Shown piece after piece: positions 35,177 to 45,024 of a DNA stretch of 64,000 bases. Origin of the DNA: Beijerinckiaceae bacterium (GTDB lineage: Bacteria; Pseudomonadota; Alphaproteobacteria; Rhizobiales; Beijerinckiaceae). Made by a program: the position numbers and the translations under genes. The stretch's first letter is position 1. The number at the start of each line of letters is the position of its first letter. Below the pieces are notes generated by a model. That model saw nothing but the letters and a program-made list of their open reading frames with translations, was not told the origin of the DNA and searched no databases. The stretch covers positions 62,001-126,000 of the forward strand of contig JAPZTO010000002.1 of NCBI GenBank assembly GCA_027532775.1, in the 5' to 3' direction.

Positions 35177-35302
35177 CTGGATCGGGGCCCTGATCAACGC
35201 GAGAACTGGACCTGATCATGGACGATTAAGGTTAATGACGCGCTAAGGCTGCAACCTTGGGTTGGTGTTCCGTGCGTTTATCAATGCGCTTCGTCCAGAT
35301 TC

Positions 35303-35325
35303 AGGCCTGCCTCGGGGGCAGGCCT
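35303..35325 (-). terminator. hairpin downstream of bcp
   Basis: AGGCCTGCC and GGCAGGCCT form a perfect 9-bp stem with a 5-base loop, 27 bases after the bcp stop on the minus strand. The following minus-strand sequence has no good T-tract, so termination is probable but not certain. Confidence 0.5.
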
Positions 35326-35351
35326 CCGGTGGTTTCCGGCGGACTGGCCGC

Positions 35352-35828
35352 TCAGAGTGCCTTGGCGGCGGCGAGCACCTCCGCCGCGTGGCCGGGCACC
35401 TTCACCTTCGACCAGACCTTCGCGATTCGGCCGTCCCGCCCGATCAGGAAGGTGGCGCGTTCGACGCCCATGTATTTGCGGCCATACATGCTCTTCTCGA
35501 CCCAGACGCCATAGGCTTCGAGCATGGCCTTGCTCTCGTCGGAGGCAAGAGCGAAGCCGAGTTCGTATTTCTTCTTGAACTTGTCATGGCTGGCGGCGCT
35601 GTCGGGCGAGACGCCGATGATCTCGGTATCGGCTGCTGCAAAATCCGCGCGCAGGGCGTTGAAATCCTTCGCTTCCATGGTGCAGCCGGAGGTGTCGTCC
35701 TTTGGGTAGAAATACAGGACCAGTTTCCTGCCGGCGGCCGTGGCGAGCGACAGCGTGCTGCCGCCATCACCCGGCAGCGAGAAATCCGGGGCGCGATCGC
35801 CTGCCTGCAACGCTGCATGAGCTGTCAT
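35352..35828 (-). CDS. bcp: peroxiredoxin, BCP/PrxQ type
   Basis: A 158-residue thiol peroxidase that reduces hydrogen peroxide and organic peroxides using a reductant such as thioredoxin. The peroxidatic Cys is C49 in YPKDDTSGCTMEAKDF. The resolving Cys that many PrxQ proteins carry five residues later is absent (asparagine follows in KDFNAL), so this is likely the 1-Cys form. The start MTAHAALQAG at 35828 follows GAAGGAAGAACCC. It sits beside the M23 peptidase gene, as in many Hyphomicrobiales. Confidence 0.93.
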   Translation of the reverse strand: MTAHAALQAGDRAPDFSLPGDGGSTLSLATAAGRKLVLYFYPKDDTSGCTMEAKDFNALRADFAAADTEIIGVSPDSAASHDKFKKKYELGFALASDESKAMLEAYGVWVEKSMYGRKYMGVERATFLIGRDGRIAKVWSKVKVPGHAAEVLAAAKAL

Positions 35829-36119
35829 GGGTTCTTCCTTCACGTGTCTTCGTCTCGGGGGAGGATCATCGATGATCCGCGTCTCACATGGCGCGCGGAG
35901 CGGGAATTGGCGAGGGGCGGGGCGTGCCCGGTCCATGATTTCGACGTGTTTGATGTGCATAGACCATTGAATTGCGCCCGATCCGGCCATGATGGCTTTG
36001 TCGCCGGCGCAACCTTGCTATGGACTATATCGGAACCTGCGGGGATTGCCGGAGACAGAGCCGCGTTGACGTTCGAGCCGACCCAGACAGACAGGACATC
36101 CGCGGCGGTGGATGCCGGG

Positions 36120-39100
36120 ATGCCCGTGCCCCGGCGTCGCCTGGGCCTGCTCGGCTGGTGCACCGCCACGTTGGCGAGCCTGCTGATTCTGGTCCTTGCC
36201 GGGGCAGGGGTCCTCGTCTGGATGGTCCAGAAGGACCGGAATTCCGCGTTCCTTCGCGAACAGCTTCTCGGCGCGCTCGGCAACGGGCTCGGAACGGATC
36301 ATGCCCTGTCGGTGGCCGAAGCCGGTCTTCGGTTCGCCGGGCTGACCTCGACCTTTTCGATCGGCCGGCTGGCGATCGCCAATCCGGCCAATGGTGCCGA
36401 GGCCGATCTCGAGTCCGTCGAGGTCGAGGTGCCCACCTTCTCGCTCTGGCGGCAGCGGCCGCTGCCAACCTCGGTGCGGCTTCAGGGTGTGCGGCTGGTC
36501 ATGCCGGCCCCCCAGCAGGAGGCCAATCCGCTGGCGGCGAACGAGGCCTTGACCCTGTTCCGAGCCATTCTCGCCGGTGCGCATTTCGCGGCCTCGGGCC
36601 AGGATCCGACCTTCCGCAATCTCCAGCGCGTCGAGGGGCGCGACATCGCGCTGTTCCAGCGCCAGCCTGACGGGCGCATCCTGCCGATCCAGCAGGGTCT
36701 GCGCCTTGAGGTCGTGAGGGATGGCGAGGACCAAATCGCCGCGCGCCTCTCGAAGGAGGGGACGCCGTTCTCGCTGGCCCTGAAGGCCTCGTCCCGGGCT
36801 TTGGCCGATGGCGGGCGGATGATGCTGCTCGAATCCGGCGAGGTCGAACTGCAGGCGGTCCAGGCGCTCGCTGCGGGGGATTTCGGCGCGCTGGATCCCC
36901 GCATGAAGCTGCGGCTGACCTTGAATTCGCGCATCAATGCCGAAGGTGCCCTCATCGAGAAGGGCGCCCGTTTCCATGCCTATGGCGGAAAGGTCCAGCC
37001 GCCGGACCGCGACATGGCGCCCTTCCTGCTGGACGAGGCCTCCATCGATCTGCGGGTGCGGACGGATTCGCCCGATATCCTGCTCGACCGGATCCGGATC
37101 CGCTTCAACGAAACGCATCTCGTTCTCGGCGGGCGGCTCTCGCCCCGGACAGAGGGCGATCGCGGGCTGGCGCTGACGCTCCGGGCGGAGCGCGCCGAGA
37201 TCGACCGGCTTTCTCCGGGCGAAGCGCCGATCCTGCTCGATGCAGCGGAACTCGAGGCGCTGGTTGCGCCCGATCTGCGCAGCCTGCGGGTCGACCGGTT
37301 GCAGGTGCAGGAAGATCAGGGCCAGGTCACGCTCCGCGGCCTCTATTCGCTGGATAATGGCGGTCTGGTGGAGAACCGGGTCGAGGTTGACAACCTCGAG
37401 ATCCGCAAGGCCCTGCGGATCTGGCCGGTCTGGGTCGCGCCGCCGGTCCGGCGCTGGCTGATCGAGCATGCGGAAGCGGGCCGGCTGGCCCAGCTCCGGC
37501 TCGACCTGCGGCTGGCGGGGCAGGCGCTCGAGGATGCCAACAACCACAAGCCTATCCCCGATGATGCGCTCCGGGCCACCTACCGTCTGGAAGGCGTGAC
37601 CCTGCGTCCGCTGAGGGATGCATCGGCGCTGACCTCGCTGAATGGCAATGGCCGGGTTTCCGGGCAGAAAACCGATGCCGTCATCGAAACGGCGATTGTC
37701 GAGCCGCAAGCCGGGCAACGCTTCACCCTCAAGGATGCCCGCCTCTCCGTTGCCAATACCGCCGTCAGGCCGTCCATCCTCGACATGACGATCCCGGCGG
37801 AGGGGCGGCTCGATGCGCTGATGGCCTTTCTCGCGGCGCCGTCTCTCCGGGACCTGTCGGGCCTGCCGCCTGATGCGGGGATCCCCGAAGGCCAGTTTTC
37901 CGGCCTGGCTACGGTTTCGCTGCCGCTCATCAACAATCCACCGGCGAGGGATGTCCGGGTCGAGTTCAGGGCGGATCTCCGGCAGGTCAGCATCGACAAC
38001 ATCGTCAAGAATGAGCGCCTCGAAGGCGGCACCTTCACCCTGCTTACCCGCAACGGCGCGCTGACCATCCGCGGCGATGCGCGGCTGTTCGGCGTGCCGC
38101 AGCAGATCGAGGTGAAATCCGAGCCGGGGCGGCCGGGGCAGGCTGTCGCCAAGGCGACTCTGGACGAGACCGTGCTCGCCCGCAGGGGCATCGACATGCG
38201 CGGGGTCGTGCAGGGGCCGCTGCAATCGACGGTGACGCTGCCGCTTTCAAAGCAGGCGACCAGTTTCGATGTCGAGATCGATCTCGCCAAGACGCGGATC
38301 GAATCCGGCATCCCTGGCCTCTCCAAGCGGGCCGGCCAGCCCGGCCGCACGAAATTCACCGTTGTCAGCCGGCCAGACGGCACCTGGCTCGACAATCTCG
38401 AACTCGATCTTGCGCCGGCCTCGCTGCGCGGCCGGGTTGAGCTGCTGCGCGACGGGCAATTCGCCAAGGCGGATTTCAGCACGTTCAAGCTTTCCGGCGG
38501 CGACAATGCGCGGCTTGTCGCCGAGCGCCAGCGCGGCGTGACGCGCCTCGCGCTGCGCGGCAATTCGTTCGACCTGCGGCCATTCCTGCGCGGGTTCCAG
38601 GCCGGCAAGCTCGAGGATGGGCGACCGGCCGATGCCAAGCCGCCGGATTTCGACCTCGATCTGCAATCCACGGTGCTGATCGGCTTCAACGGCGAGTTGA
38701 TGAGTGGTGTCGAGACCCGGATGGCCCGCCGGCAGGGCCGGCTGACCCAGCTCTCGCTCAAGGGGCAGTTCGGTGCCGCGGCTGTCACGGCATCGAGCAT
38801 CGAGGGGCAGCGGGAGACAACCCTTGTCAATGCCAGCTCGCAGGATGGCGGCGCGCTTCTCCGGTTCCTCGACATCTACGGCAAGGCCTATGGTGGCCGG
38901 ATGGCGGCGGAGATCTTCGTCGGCGCCCAGACCCAGCAGGGCGTCGTGCAGCTCCGGGATTTCGTGATCCGTGGCGAGAGCGCGTTGCGGCAGGTCGGCG
39001 CCAGCGGCCGCACGATTTCTGCCACGCAGAGCCTTGGCGAGGAGGTGCCCTTCACCAAGATGCGGGCCGACTTCGCCCGCCGGCCGGGGCGGCTCGACCT

Positions 39101-39431
39101 GCGCGAGGCGGTGATGTGGGGCGGCCAGCTGGGAGGGACGCTGGAAGGCAGCCTTGATTACGCTGCGGATCGCGTCGATCTGAAGGGCGTTTTCGTGCCG
39201 GCCTATGCGCTGAACAATTTCTTCGCCAGCGTGCCGCTGCTCGGCCCGATTCTCGGCGGTGCGCAATATGAGGGCCTGTTCGCCGTGCCCTTCGTGATTT
39301 CCGGCCGGGCCAGTGCCCCGGTCATGCGGATCAACCCGGTTTCCGCCATCGCGCCGGGCTTCCTGCGGAAATTGTTCGAGATCCAGCGCGAGGGCGGGGG
39401 CAATGCCCCGTCCCTCAACCGGGCGAACTGA
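36120..39431 (+). CDS. large AsmA/YhdP-like protein (DUF3971)
   Basis: A protein of about 1103 residues with one N-terminal transmembrane helix (GWCTATLASLLILVLAGAGVLVWM) followed by a very long beta-strand-rich periplasmic region. It is of the DUF3971/AsmA C-terminal type, related to YhdP and TamB bridge-like lipid-transfer proteins. Typical features are the repeated strand pattern with D/N-G turns and the C-terminal block DRVDLKGVFVPAYALNNFF followed by LLGPILGGAQYEGLFAVPF. The exact start is uncertain (ATG 36120, GTG 36108 or TTG 36066). It is likely involved in phospholipid movement to the outer membrane, by family inference. It converges on tyrS with a 9-base gap. Confidence 0.88.
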   Translation: MPVPRRRLGLLGWCTATLASLLILVLAGAGVLVWMVQKDRNSAFLREQLLGALGNGLGTDHALSVAEAGLRFAGLTSTFSIGRLAIANPANGAEADLESVEVEVPTFSLWRQRPLPTSVRLQGVRLVMPAPQQEANPLAANEALTLFRAILAGAHFAASGQDPTFRNLQRVEGRDIALFQRQPDGRILPIQQGLRLEVVRDGEDQIAARLSKEGTPFSLALKASSRALADGGRMMLLESGEVELQAVQALAAGDFGALDPRMKLRLTLNSRINAEGALIEKGARFHAYGGKVQPPDRDMAPFLLDEASIDLRVRTDSPDILLDRIRIRFNETHLVLGGRLSPRTEGDRGLALTLRAERAEIDRLSPGEAPILLDAAELEALVAPDLRSLRVDRLQVQEDQGQVTLRGLYSLDNGGLVENRVEVDNLEIRKALRIWPVWVAPPVRRWLIEHAEAGRLAQLRLDLRLAGQALEDANNHKPIPDDALRATYRLEGVTLRPLRDASALTSLNGNGRVSGQKTDAVIETAIVEPQAGQRFTLKDARLSVANTAVRPSILDMTIPAEGRLDALMAFLAAPSLRDLSGLPPDAGIPEGQFSGLATVSLPLINNPPARDVRVEFRADLRQVSIDNIVKNERLEGGTFTLLTRNGALTIRGDARLFGVPQQIEVKSEPGRPGQAVAKATLDETVLARRGIDMRGVVQGPLQSTVTLPLSKQATSFDVEIDLAKTRIESGIPGLSKRAGQPGRTKFTVVSRPDGTWLDNLELDLAPASLRGRVELLRDGQFAKADFSTFKLSGGDNARLVAERQRGVTRLALRGNSFDLRPFLRGFQAGKLEDGRPADAKPPDFDLDLQSTVLIGFNGELMSGVETRMARRQGRLTQLSLKGQFGAAAVTASSIEGQRETTLVNASSQDGGALLRFLDIYGKAYGGRMAAEIFVGAQTQQGVVQLRDFVIRGESALRQVGASGRTISATQSLGEEVPFTKMRADFARRPGRLDLREAVMWGGQLGGTLEGSLDYAADRVDLKGVFVPAYALNNFFASVPLLGPILGGAQYEGLFAVPFVISGRASAPVMRINPVSAIAPGFLRKLFEIQREGGGNAPSLNRAN

Positions 39432-39440
39432 GCCGGGCCG

Positions 39441-40694
39441 TCAGGCCGGGCGGACCAGAACGTGCTTCTTCTTGCCGAAGGACAGCTTGATCGCGCCGGC
39501 CTGCGTGGCATCGGCCAAAGTCAACATCTGGCCGATATCGGTGACCACGGCATCGTTGACGCGGAGGCCGCCGCTCTGCACCTGGCGCCGGGCCTCGCCA
39601 TTCGAGGCGACAAGGCCGGCCCGGACAAACGCAGCGAGAACGCCGAGCCCGGCCTTCAACTCCGCTTCCGGGATTTCGATGCCCGGCAGATCAGCCGCCG
39701 TGCCACCTGCCTCGAAGGTGGTGCGGGCGGTTTCCGCCGCGGCTTCCGCTGCCTCGCGCCCATGCATCAGCGCCGTGGCCTCGGTGGCGAGGATCTTCTT
39801 CGCCTCGTTGATCTCGGCGCCGGCCAGCGCTTCGAGCCGGGCGATCTCGTCCAGCGGCATGAAGGTGAAAAGCCGGAGGAAGCGGCCTACATCCGCATCC
39901 TCGGTGTTCCGCCAGAACTGCCAGTACTCATAGGCGGAGAGCATGCCGGCATCGAGCCAGACCGCGCCGGCGGCGGTCTTGCCCATCTTGGCGCCGGAGG
40001 CGGTGGTGAGGAGCGGACAGGTCAGGGCATGGAGCTGCGGCGTGCCCATGCGGCGGCCGAGATCTATGCCGTTGACGATGTTGCCCCATTGGTCCGAGCC
40101 GCCCATCTGCAGGTTGCAGCCGTAGCGGCGCGACAATTCCACGAAATCGTAGGATTGCAGCAGCATGTAGTTGAATTCGATGAAGGACAGCTCGTTCTCA
40201 CGCTCGAGCCGGAGCTTCACCGAATCCATCGACAGCATGCGGTTGACCGAGAAATGGCGGCCGACATCGCGCAGGAACTCGATGTAGTTCAGCGGCGCCA
40301 GCCATTCGGCATTGTCGGTCATCACGGCCTTGCCGGGGCCGAATTCAAGGAATTTCGCAAAAGTCTTGCGGATTTCGGCCTTGTTGGCGTCGATCTGCTC
40401 GATCGTCAGGATCTTGCGCGTCTCGTCCTTGCCGGAGGGGTCACCCACGCGGGTGGTGCCGCCGCCCATCAGCGCGATCGGCTTGTTGCCGGTGCGCTGG
40501 AGCCAGCTCAGCATCATGATCGAGATCAGATGGCCGACATGGAGCGAGGGCGCGGTGCAATCATAGCCGACATAGGCAACGACCTGGCCCTTGGCGGCCA
40601 GCGCGTCGAGGCTGGCAAAGTCCGAGCATTGATGGACATAGCCGCGCGCCATCAGGGTCTGGAGGAAATCGGATTGCGGTCTGAACTCGCTCAT
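39441..40694 (-). CDS. tyrS: tyrosine-tRNA ligase
   Basis: A 417-residue class I aminoacyl-tRNA synthetase. The HIGH-type motif is in [17 protein letters not shown], and KMSKS is represented by [11 protein letters not shown]. Tyr-binding residues are in YMLLQSYDF and [11 protein letters not shown]-terminal S4 RNA-binding domain (about 355-415) includes [16 protein letters not shown]. Full length for bacterial TyrRS. Confidence 0.97.
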   Translation of the reverse strand: MSEFRPQSDFLQTLMARGYVHQCSDFASLDALAAKGQVVAYVGYDCTAPSLHVGHLISIMMLSWLQRTGNKPIALMGGGTTRVGDPSGKDETRKILTIEQIDANKAEIRKTFAKFLEFGPGKAVMTDNAEWLAPLNYIEFLRDVGRHFSVNRMLSMDSVKLRLERENELSFIEFNYMLLQSYDFVELSRRYGCNLQMGGSDQWGNIVNGIDLGRRMGTPQLHALTCPLLTTASGAKMGKTAAGAVWLDAGMLSAYEYWQFWRNTEDADVGRFLRLFTFMPLDEIARLEALAGAEINEAKKILATEATALMHGREAAEAAAETARTTFEAGGTAADLPGIEIPEAELKAGLGVLAAFVRAGLVASNGEARRQVQSGGLRVNDAVVTDIGQMLTLADATQAGAIKLSFGKKKHVLVRPA

Positions 40695-40772
40695 GTCGGC
40701 ACCCTGTCGTTCCTGTGGTTGGGTCGCTACAGCAAGGCTTTGTAAATGAAAAGGGCAGGCGTGAACGGAAAA

Positions 40773-40791
40773 GGGCGGCTCGCGGCCGCCC
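40773..40791 (-). terminator. terminator of the alpha/beta hydrolase gene
   Basis: On the minus strand GGGCGGC-CGCGA-GCCGCCC is followed by TTTTCC, 29 bases after the hydrolase stop. A stable 7-bp GC stem with a short T-tract. Confidence 0.75.
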
Positions 40792-40820
40792 GTTCCTGCT
40801 TCTGCCGGGGAGGAGGACGC

Positions 40821-41471
40821 TCAGTCCTTCACGATCCCCAGCCGGCGGTCGAGATAGCCGCCGACCGTATCGACCAGCTGGTCGACGCGGTTCTCAAAGA
40901 AATGGTTGGCGCCCTCGATCACGGCATGGTCGAGCTTCACGCCCTTCTGCACCTTCACCTTGTCGATGACCGAGATCACCTCGTTGACCGGAGCGACACG
41001 GTCCTTGTCGCCATGGACGAACAGGCCCGAGGACGGGCAGGGGGCAAGGAAGGAGAAGTCATAGCGGTTGGCCATGGCGGCGATCGAGACGAAGCCCTCG
41101 ATTTCCGGCCGACGCATCAGCAGTTGCATGCCGATCCAGGCCCCGAAGGACACGCCGGCGATCCAGCAGGAGCGGGCATCCGGGTTGACCGCCTGCATCC
41201 AGTCCAGAGCGGCGGCAGCATCGGACAATTCACCCGTGCCATGGTCGAACATGCCTTCCGACCGGCCGACCCCGCGGAAATTGAACCGGAGGACAGAGAA
41301 ACCGCGATCGAGGAAGGTGTAGAAGAGCTGGTAGACGATCTGGTTGTTCATCGTCCCGCCGAATTGCGGGTGAGGATGCAGCACGATGGCAATCGGCGCG
41401 CCCTTCTTCTTGGCCGGCTGGTAACGCCCTTCCAGACGTCCTTCGGGCCCGTTGAAGATGACCTCAGGCAT
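40821..41471 (-). CDS. alpha/beta hydrolase
   Basis: A 216-residue alpha/beta-fold hydrolase. The early HPHPQFGGTMNN supplies the oxyanion region, the nucleophile elbow is GVSFGAW (GxSxG), the acid lies in HGDKDRVAP and the His in GANHFF. It belongs to a group near YpfH/OsmC-independent esterases often located next to tyrS and the suf genes in Hyphomicrobiales; the substrate is unknown. The start MPEVIFNGPEG at 41471 was chosen over a longer frame to 41537. It is divergent from the suf operon. Confidence 0.88.
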   Translation of the reverse strand: MPEVIFNGPEGRLEGRYQPAKKKGAPIAIVLHPHPQFGGTMNNQIVYQLFYTFLDRGFSVLRFNFRGVGRSEGMFDHGTGELSDAAAALDWMQAVNPDARSCWIAGVSFGAWIGMQLLMRRPEIEGFVSIAAMANRYDFSFLAPCPSSGLFVHGDKDRVAPVNEVISVIDKVKVQKGVKLDHAVIEGANHFFENRVDQLVDTVGGYLDRRLGIVKD

Positions 41472-41544
41472 GAATTCTTCCGTCTCCGATGGCGAGAAGG
41501 CCGGCGTTGAAGCCCGATTCCTGCCTCGCGCGTGCATGTTGTGC

Positions 41545-41573
41545 TTGACGGGGCGAGTGCACCCGCTAAGTAA
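41545..41573 (+). promoter_or_regulatory. putative promoter of the suf operon
   Basis: A -35-like TTGACG (41545-41550) is followed after 16-17 bases by the AT-rich TAAGTAA (41567-41573). It ends about 15 bases before the Irr-type palindrome, so a bound repressor would sit over the transcription start. Inferred from spacing only. Confidence 0.45.
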
Positions 41574-41588
41574 TGGAACGTGGAACGT

Positions 41589-41609
41589 TTCTTAGAATAA
41601 TTCTAAGAA
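41589..41609. promoter_or_regulatory. Irr-box (ICE)-like palindrome upstream of suf
   Basis: The core is CTTAGAA-TAA-TTCTAAG; the full inverted repeat has 9-bp perfect arms (41589-41597 and 41601-41609) around TAA. It matches the Irr/ICE consensus of Rhizobiales (TTTAGAA-N3-TTCTAAA) except at the outermost core base of each arm. It lies 104 bases before the first suf-locus gene. Irr control of iron-sulfur genes is known in this order. Confidence 0.8.
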
Positions 41610-41712
41610 GGGCCGCCGACCGATCAGGCCGAGTGCCGATGGCGCTGGGCGTTAGCATAGCCCGGCGCGAATTGCGACGTTTTTCGCGCGGGATTGCAGG
41701 CAAGAGGGATCC

Positions 41713-42924
41713 ATGGGCGCCGGGCGTGCCTATCTCGACTGGAACGCGACGACGCCGCTGCATCCCGCCGCGCGCGATGCCTTGCTTTCCGCTCTGGCGA
41801 TCCCCGGCAATCCCTCCTCCATCCATGCCGAGGGCCGCGCCGCGCGGGCCATGGTCGAGGCTGCCCGCCGCGAGGTGGCGGCTCTGGTGGGCGGCGAGGC
41901 GGCGAATGTCGTCTTCACCTCCGGCGCGACCGAAGCCGCCAATGCCATTCTCCGCGCCGGGCTCCAGATGGCCTGCGCGCTGGTGCCGGGTGCCGCCGCA
42001 CCGGCCCGCCCGGTGATCGCGGCGGGGATCGAGCATGCTGCTGTGCTGCAGGCGATCGAGGCGGCTGGCCTGCCTGCCGGCTACCGGATCGTGCTGCCGG
42101 TGACGGCAGACGGGCTGGTGGCGGAAACGGCGCTGGCCGCCGCGCTCGCCGAAGCGCGGGCCGTGGCGCCGTCGCAGCCGCCGATGGTGCTGCTCCAGCT
42201 GGCCAATAACGAGACCGGCGTGATCCAGCCTGTCGCCGAGCTGGCGGCGATCGTGCGGGAGGCCGGCGGCATTGTCGTGGTCGATGCCGTGCAGGGGCCC
42301 GGGCGGATGCCACTGGAGATCGGCGCCCTCGGTGCGGATGTTCTTTTCCTGTCGGCGCACAAGTTCGGCGGCCCCAAAGGTGTCGGCGCGATTGTCTTTG
42401 CCCGCAGCGAGGTTCGCCTGCAGGGGGCCTTCATCGCCGGCGGCGGGCAGGAAAGCGGCCAGCGTGGCGGCACCGAAAATGTGGCCGGCATTGCGGGCAT
42501 GGGGGCGGCGGCGCAGGCGGTTCGCGCGATGCCTGAGGCGCCTCATGCGATGATTCAGCTTCGGGACGAATTCGAGAATCGTCTGAATCGCCTGGCGGCG
42601 GATGTGGAGATTGTGGGCAAGGGCGTTTCGCGCTTGCCGAACACGACTTGCTTCGCCATTCCCGGGTTGCCGGCGGCACAGGCGCTGATCGCGTTCGACC
42701 TTGACGGCGTGGCGGTGTCGAGCGGCTCTGCCTGCTCGTCCGGCAAGGTGAAGTCGAGCCATGTGCTCGAGGCGATGGGCGTGCCGGCGGCGATCCGCGA
42801 GGGCGCGATCCGCGTCTCGATCGGGCCGGCGACGACGTTTGGCGAGATCGAAAGATGCCTCGCCTCGCTCGAGAGGCAGCTGGCGCGGCGACGTGCCCCG
42901 GGACAATCCGCCTCGGCAGCCTGA
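41713..42924 (+). CDS. cysteine desulfurase (IscS/NifS type)
   Basis: A 403-residue PLP enzyme that strips sulfur from cysteine for Fe-S clusters. It begins YLDWNATTPLHPAARDALL, with PLP-binding Lys in LSAHKFGGPKG and the active Cys in SSGSACSSGKVKSSHVLEAMG. This is the class I (NifS/IscS) loop, unlike the second desulfurase downstream (sufS). It is the first gene of the suf locus behind the Irr-type box. No iscR/rirA-type regulator gene precedes it, though one is common there in other alphaproteobacteria. Confidence 0.93.
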   Translation: MGAGRAYLDWNATTPLHPAARDALLSALAIPGNPSSIHAEGRAARAMVEAARREVAALVGGEAANVVFTSGATEAANAILRAGLQMACALVPGAAAPARPVIAAGIEHAAVLQAIEAAGLPAGYRIVLPVTADGLVAETALAAALAEARAVAPSQPPMVLLQLANNETGVIQPVAELAAIVREAGGIVVVDAVQGPGRMPLEIGALGADVLFLSAHKFGGPKGVGAIVFARSEVRLQGAFIAGGGQESGQRGGTENVAGIAGMGAAAQAVRAMPEAPHAMIQLRDEFENRLNRLAADVEIVGKGVSRLPNTTCFAIPGLPAAQALIAFDLDGVAVSSGSACSSGKVKSSHVLEAMGVPAAIREGAIRVSIGPATTFGEIERCLASLERQLARRRAPGQSASAA

Positions 42925-42944
42925 TCGGCTGGCTTGGCGGGACG

Positions 42945-42950
42945 TATAAT
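42945..42950 (+). promoter_or_regulatory. possible internal -10 before sufB
   Basis: A perfect TATAAT occurs in the 70-base gap between the desulfurase gene and sufB. The -35 position (42922-42927, TGATCG) is poor. It may give a weak internal promoter for sufBCDS. Confidence 0.3.
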
Positions 42951-42994
42951 GTGGACGGTAACCCTCGGCCCTTGAAGCCGAAGAGGAGAGAAGA

Positions 42995-44467
42995 ATGGCA
43001 GCGGTGAAGGAGACGGTCGAAACCGTCAAGACGATCGATGTCGACCAGTACAAATACGGGTTTGTCACCGATATCGAATCCGAACTGGCGCCCAAGGGGC
43101 TGAACGAGGATATCGTTCGCTATATCTCGGCCAAGAAGGACGAGCCGGCCTGGCTGCTGGAATGGCGGCTGGACGCGTTCCGCCGCTGGCAGACCATGAT
43201 CGAGCCGACCTGGTCGCGCGTGCATTACCCGGCCATCGATTTCCAGGACCTGCATTACTATTCGGCGCCGAAGAACACGGCGGGCCCGAAATCGCTCGAC
43301 GAGGTCGATCCGGAGCTGCTCCGGACCTATGAAAAGCTCGGCATTCCGCTGCGCGAGCAGGAAATCCTCGCCGGTGTCGAGCCGAAGAACCGCGTGGCGG
43401 TGGATGCGGTGTTCGATTCCGTCTCCGTCGTCACCACCTTCAAGGAAGAGCTGAAGAAGGCCGGCGTCATCTTCTGCCCGATTTCGGAAGCCGTGCGCGA
43501 GCATCCGGAGCTGGTGCAGAAATATCTCGGCACCGTGGTTCCGACGACGGACAATTACTACGCCACGTTGAACTCGGCCGTCTTCTCCGATGGTTCCTTC
43601 GTCTACATTCCGCCGGGCGTGCGCTGCCCGATGGAACTCTCGACCTATTTCCGGATCAACGAGCAGAAGACCGGCCAGTTCGAGCGGACGCTGATCATCG
43701 CCGATGCCGGTTCCTATGTGAGCTATCTCGAGGGCTGCACGGCGCCGAAGCGCGACGAGAACCAGCTTCATGCGGCAGTTGTCGAGCTGGTCGCGCTCGA
43801 CGATGCCGAGATCAAGTATTCGACGGTGCAGAACTGGTATCCCGGCGATAGCGAAGGCAAGGGCGGAATCTACAATTTTGTCACCAAGCGCGGCGATTGC
43901 CGCGGCGCGCGGTCGAAGATCTCGTGGACGCAGGTGGAAACCGGCTCGGCGATCACCTGGAAATATCCGTCCTGCATCCTGCGCGGCGAGGGCTCCTCGG
44001 GCGAGTTCTACTCGATCGCCATTTCCAACGGGATGCAGCAGGTCGATTCCGGCACGAAGATGATCCATCTCGGCAAGAATACGACTTCGAAGATCATCGC
44101 CAAGGGCATTGCCGCCGGCAGGAGCGACAACACCTATCGCGGACAGGTCTCGGCGCATCGCAAGGCGACGGGCGCGCGCAATTTCACCAATTGCGACAGC
44201 CTGCTGATCGGCCAGGAATGCGGCGCGCACACGATCCCCTATATCGAGAGCAAGAATGCCTCGGCGGTGTTCGAGCATGAGGCGACCACGTCGAAAATCG
44301 CCGAGGACCAGCTGTTCTATTGCATGCAGCGCGGCCTCGACGAGGAAGAGGCGGTGGCGCTCATCGTCAATGGCTTCGTGAAGGATGTGCTGCAGCAGCT
44401 TCCCATGGAATTCGCGGTGGAAGCGCAGAAGCTCATCGCCATCAGCCTCGAGGGGAGCGTGGGGTGA
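42995..44467 (+). CDS. sufB: Fe-S cluster scaffold SufB
   Basis: A 490-residue SufB that forms the SufBC2D scaffold for Fe-S assembly. Diagnostic segments are [57 protein letters not shown] and the C-terminal [19 protein letters not shown], which includes the Cys used for cluster assembly, followed by [20 protein letters not shown]. The next gene's start overlaps its stop by one base (TGATG). Confidence 0.97.
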   Translation: MAAVKETVETVKTIDVDQYKYGFVTDIESELAPKGLNEDIVRYISAKKDEPAWLLEWRLDAFRRWQTMIEPTWSRVHYPAIDFQDLHYYSAPKNTAGPKSLDEVDPELLRTYEKLGIPLREQEILAGVEPKNRVAVDAVFDSVSVVTTFKEELKKAGVIFCPISEAVREHPELVQKYLGTVVPTTDNYYATLNSAVFSDGSFVYIPPGVRCPMELSTYFRINEQKTGQFERTLIIADAGSYVSYLEGCTAPKRDENQLHAAVVELVALDDAEIKYSTVQNWYPGDSEGKGGIYNFVTKRGDCRGARSKISWTQVETGSAITWKYPSCILRGEGSSGEFYSIAISNGMQQVDSGTKMIHLGKNTTSKIIAKGIAAGRSDNTYRGQVSAHRKATGARNFTNCDSLLIGQECGAHTIPYIESKNASAVFEHEATTSKIAEDQLFYCMQRGLDEEEAVALIVNGFVKDVLQQLPMEFAVEAQKLIAISLEGSVG

Positions 44468-45018
44468 TGCGCACCCGTTTCGCAATCCTCGCGGTGCTTT
44501 TTCTGGCAAGCTTGGCTTCGCCTTCTTTGGCCTGCACGTGCCAAGACGATGTCGACCAGATCGTGCCGGGAGCAGCACAATCTACGCGACAAATGACGCA
44601 TCAAGAACGCGCTGAAAGAGCAAAAAGTGAACAAGAGGAGTTGAATGCGCGGCGGATCGCGAAAGCCGAAATTGTGGTGCGAGGCAAGGTTGTCTCGGCT
44701 AGGGCCGGGGAGGATGTCGTGTTGCCTTCAAGGCCCTCGGTGCTTGCTGGCGCAGGCTCGGCAACACTCTCTTCTGCGCGAGTTGTTGCTGCAGACTTCA
44801 AGGTTGTCAGTACCGCGAAGGGAAACGTGGCCGAGTGGATCACGCTCTACACCGGCTTCGGAGTAGGTGACTGCGGTATTGCCAACGGATTTCTAGTCGC
44901 CATCGCTTGGGATCGCGAAGTCTCGTTTGCGTTGCAACCGATCTCAGGTGTCCCCAATTCTTACGCAGTCAGTATTTGCAGCTACGCGGAGATGCATGAA
45001 CCAAAGCCGTCGCAGTAG
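44467..45018 (+). CDS. secreted NTR/TIMP-like protein within suf operon
   Basis: A 183-residue exported protein: signal peptide FAILAVLFLASLASPSLACT, then a mature N-terminus beginning Cys-Thr-Cys. The pattern CTC ... AEIVVRGKVVSA ... DFKVVSTAKG ... ITLYTGFGVGDCG ... FLVAIAW ... SICS resembles bacterial NTR/TIMP-like domains (fold by recall, not tested). Four Cys could form two disulfides. Its codon use is visibly less GC-biased than that of its neighbours, hinting at later acquisition. Its ATG overlaps the sufB stop by one base, and a palindromic repeat follows it. No known role in Fe-S assembly. Confidence 0.75.
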   Translation: MRTRFAILAVLFLASLASPSLACTCQDDVDQIVPGAAQSTRQMTHQERAERAKSEQEELNARRIAKAEIVVRGKVVSARAGEDVVLPSRPSVLAGAGSATLSSARVVAADFKVVSTAKGNVAEWITLYTGFGVGDCGIANGFLVAIAWDREVSFALQPISGVPNSYAVSICSYAEMHEPKPSQ

Positions 45019-45024
45019 CTCTGC

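Noticed and set aside
35262-36119. Upstream extension of the AsmA/YhdP-like frame by about 286 codons
   Set aside because: The extension runs antisense through bcp and its composition is unlike the rest. The transmembrane anchor begins just after 36120, so the start is near there.
36018-38225. A 735-codon minus-strand frame opposite the AsmA-like gene
   Set aside because: It is antisense to a convincing gene and shows Arg/Gly/His-rich shadow composition with no recognisable motif.
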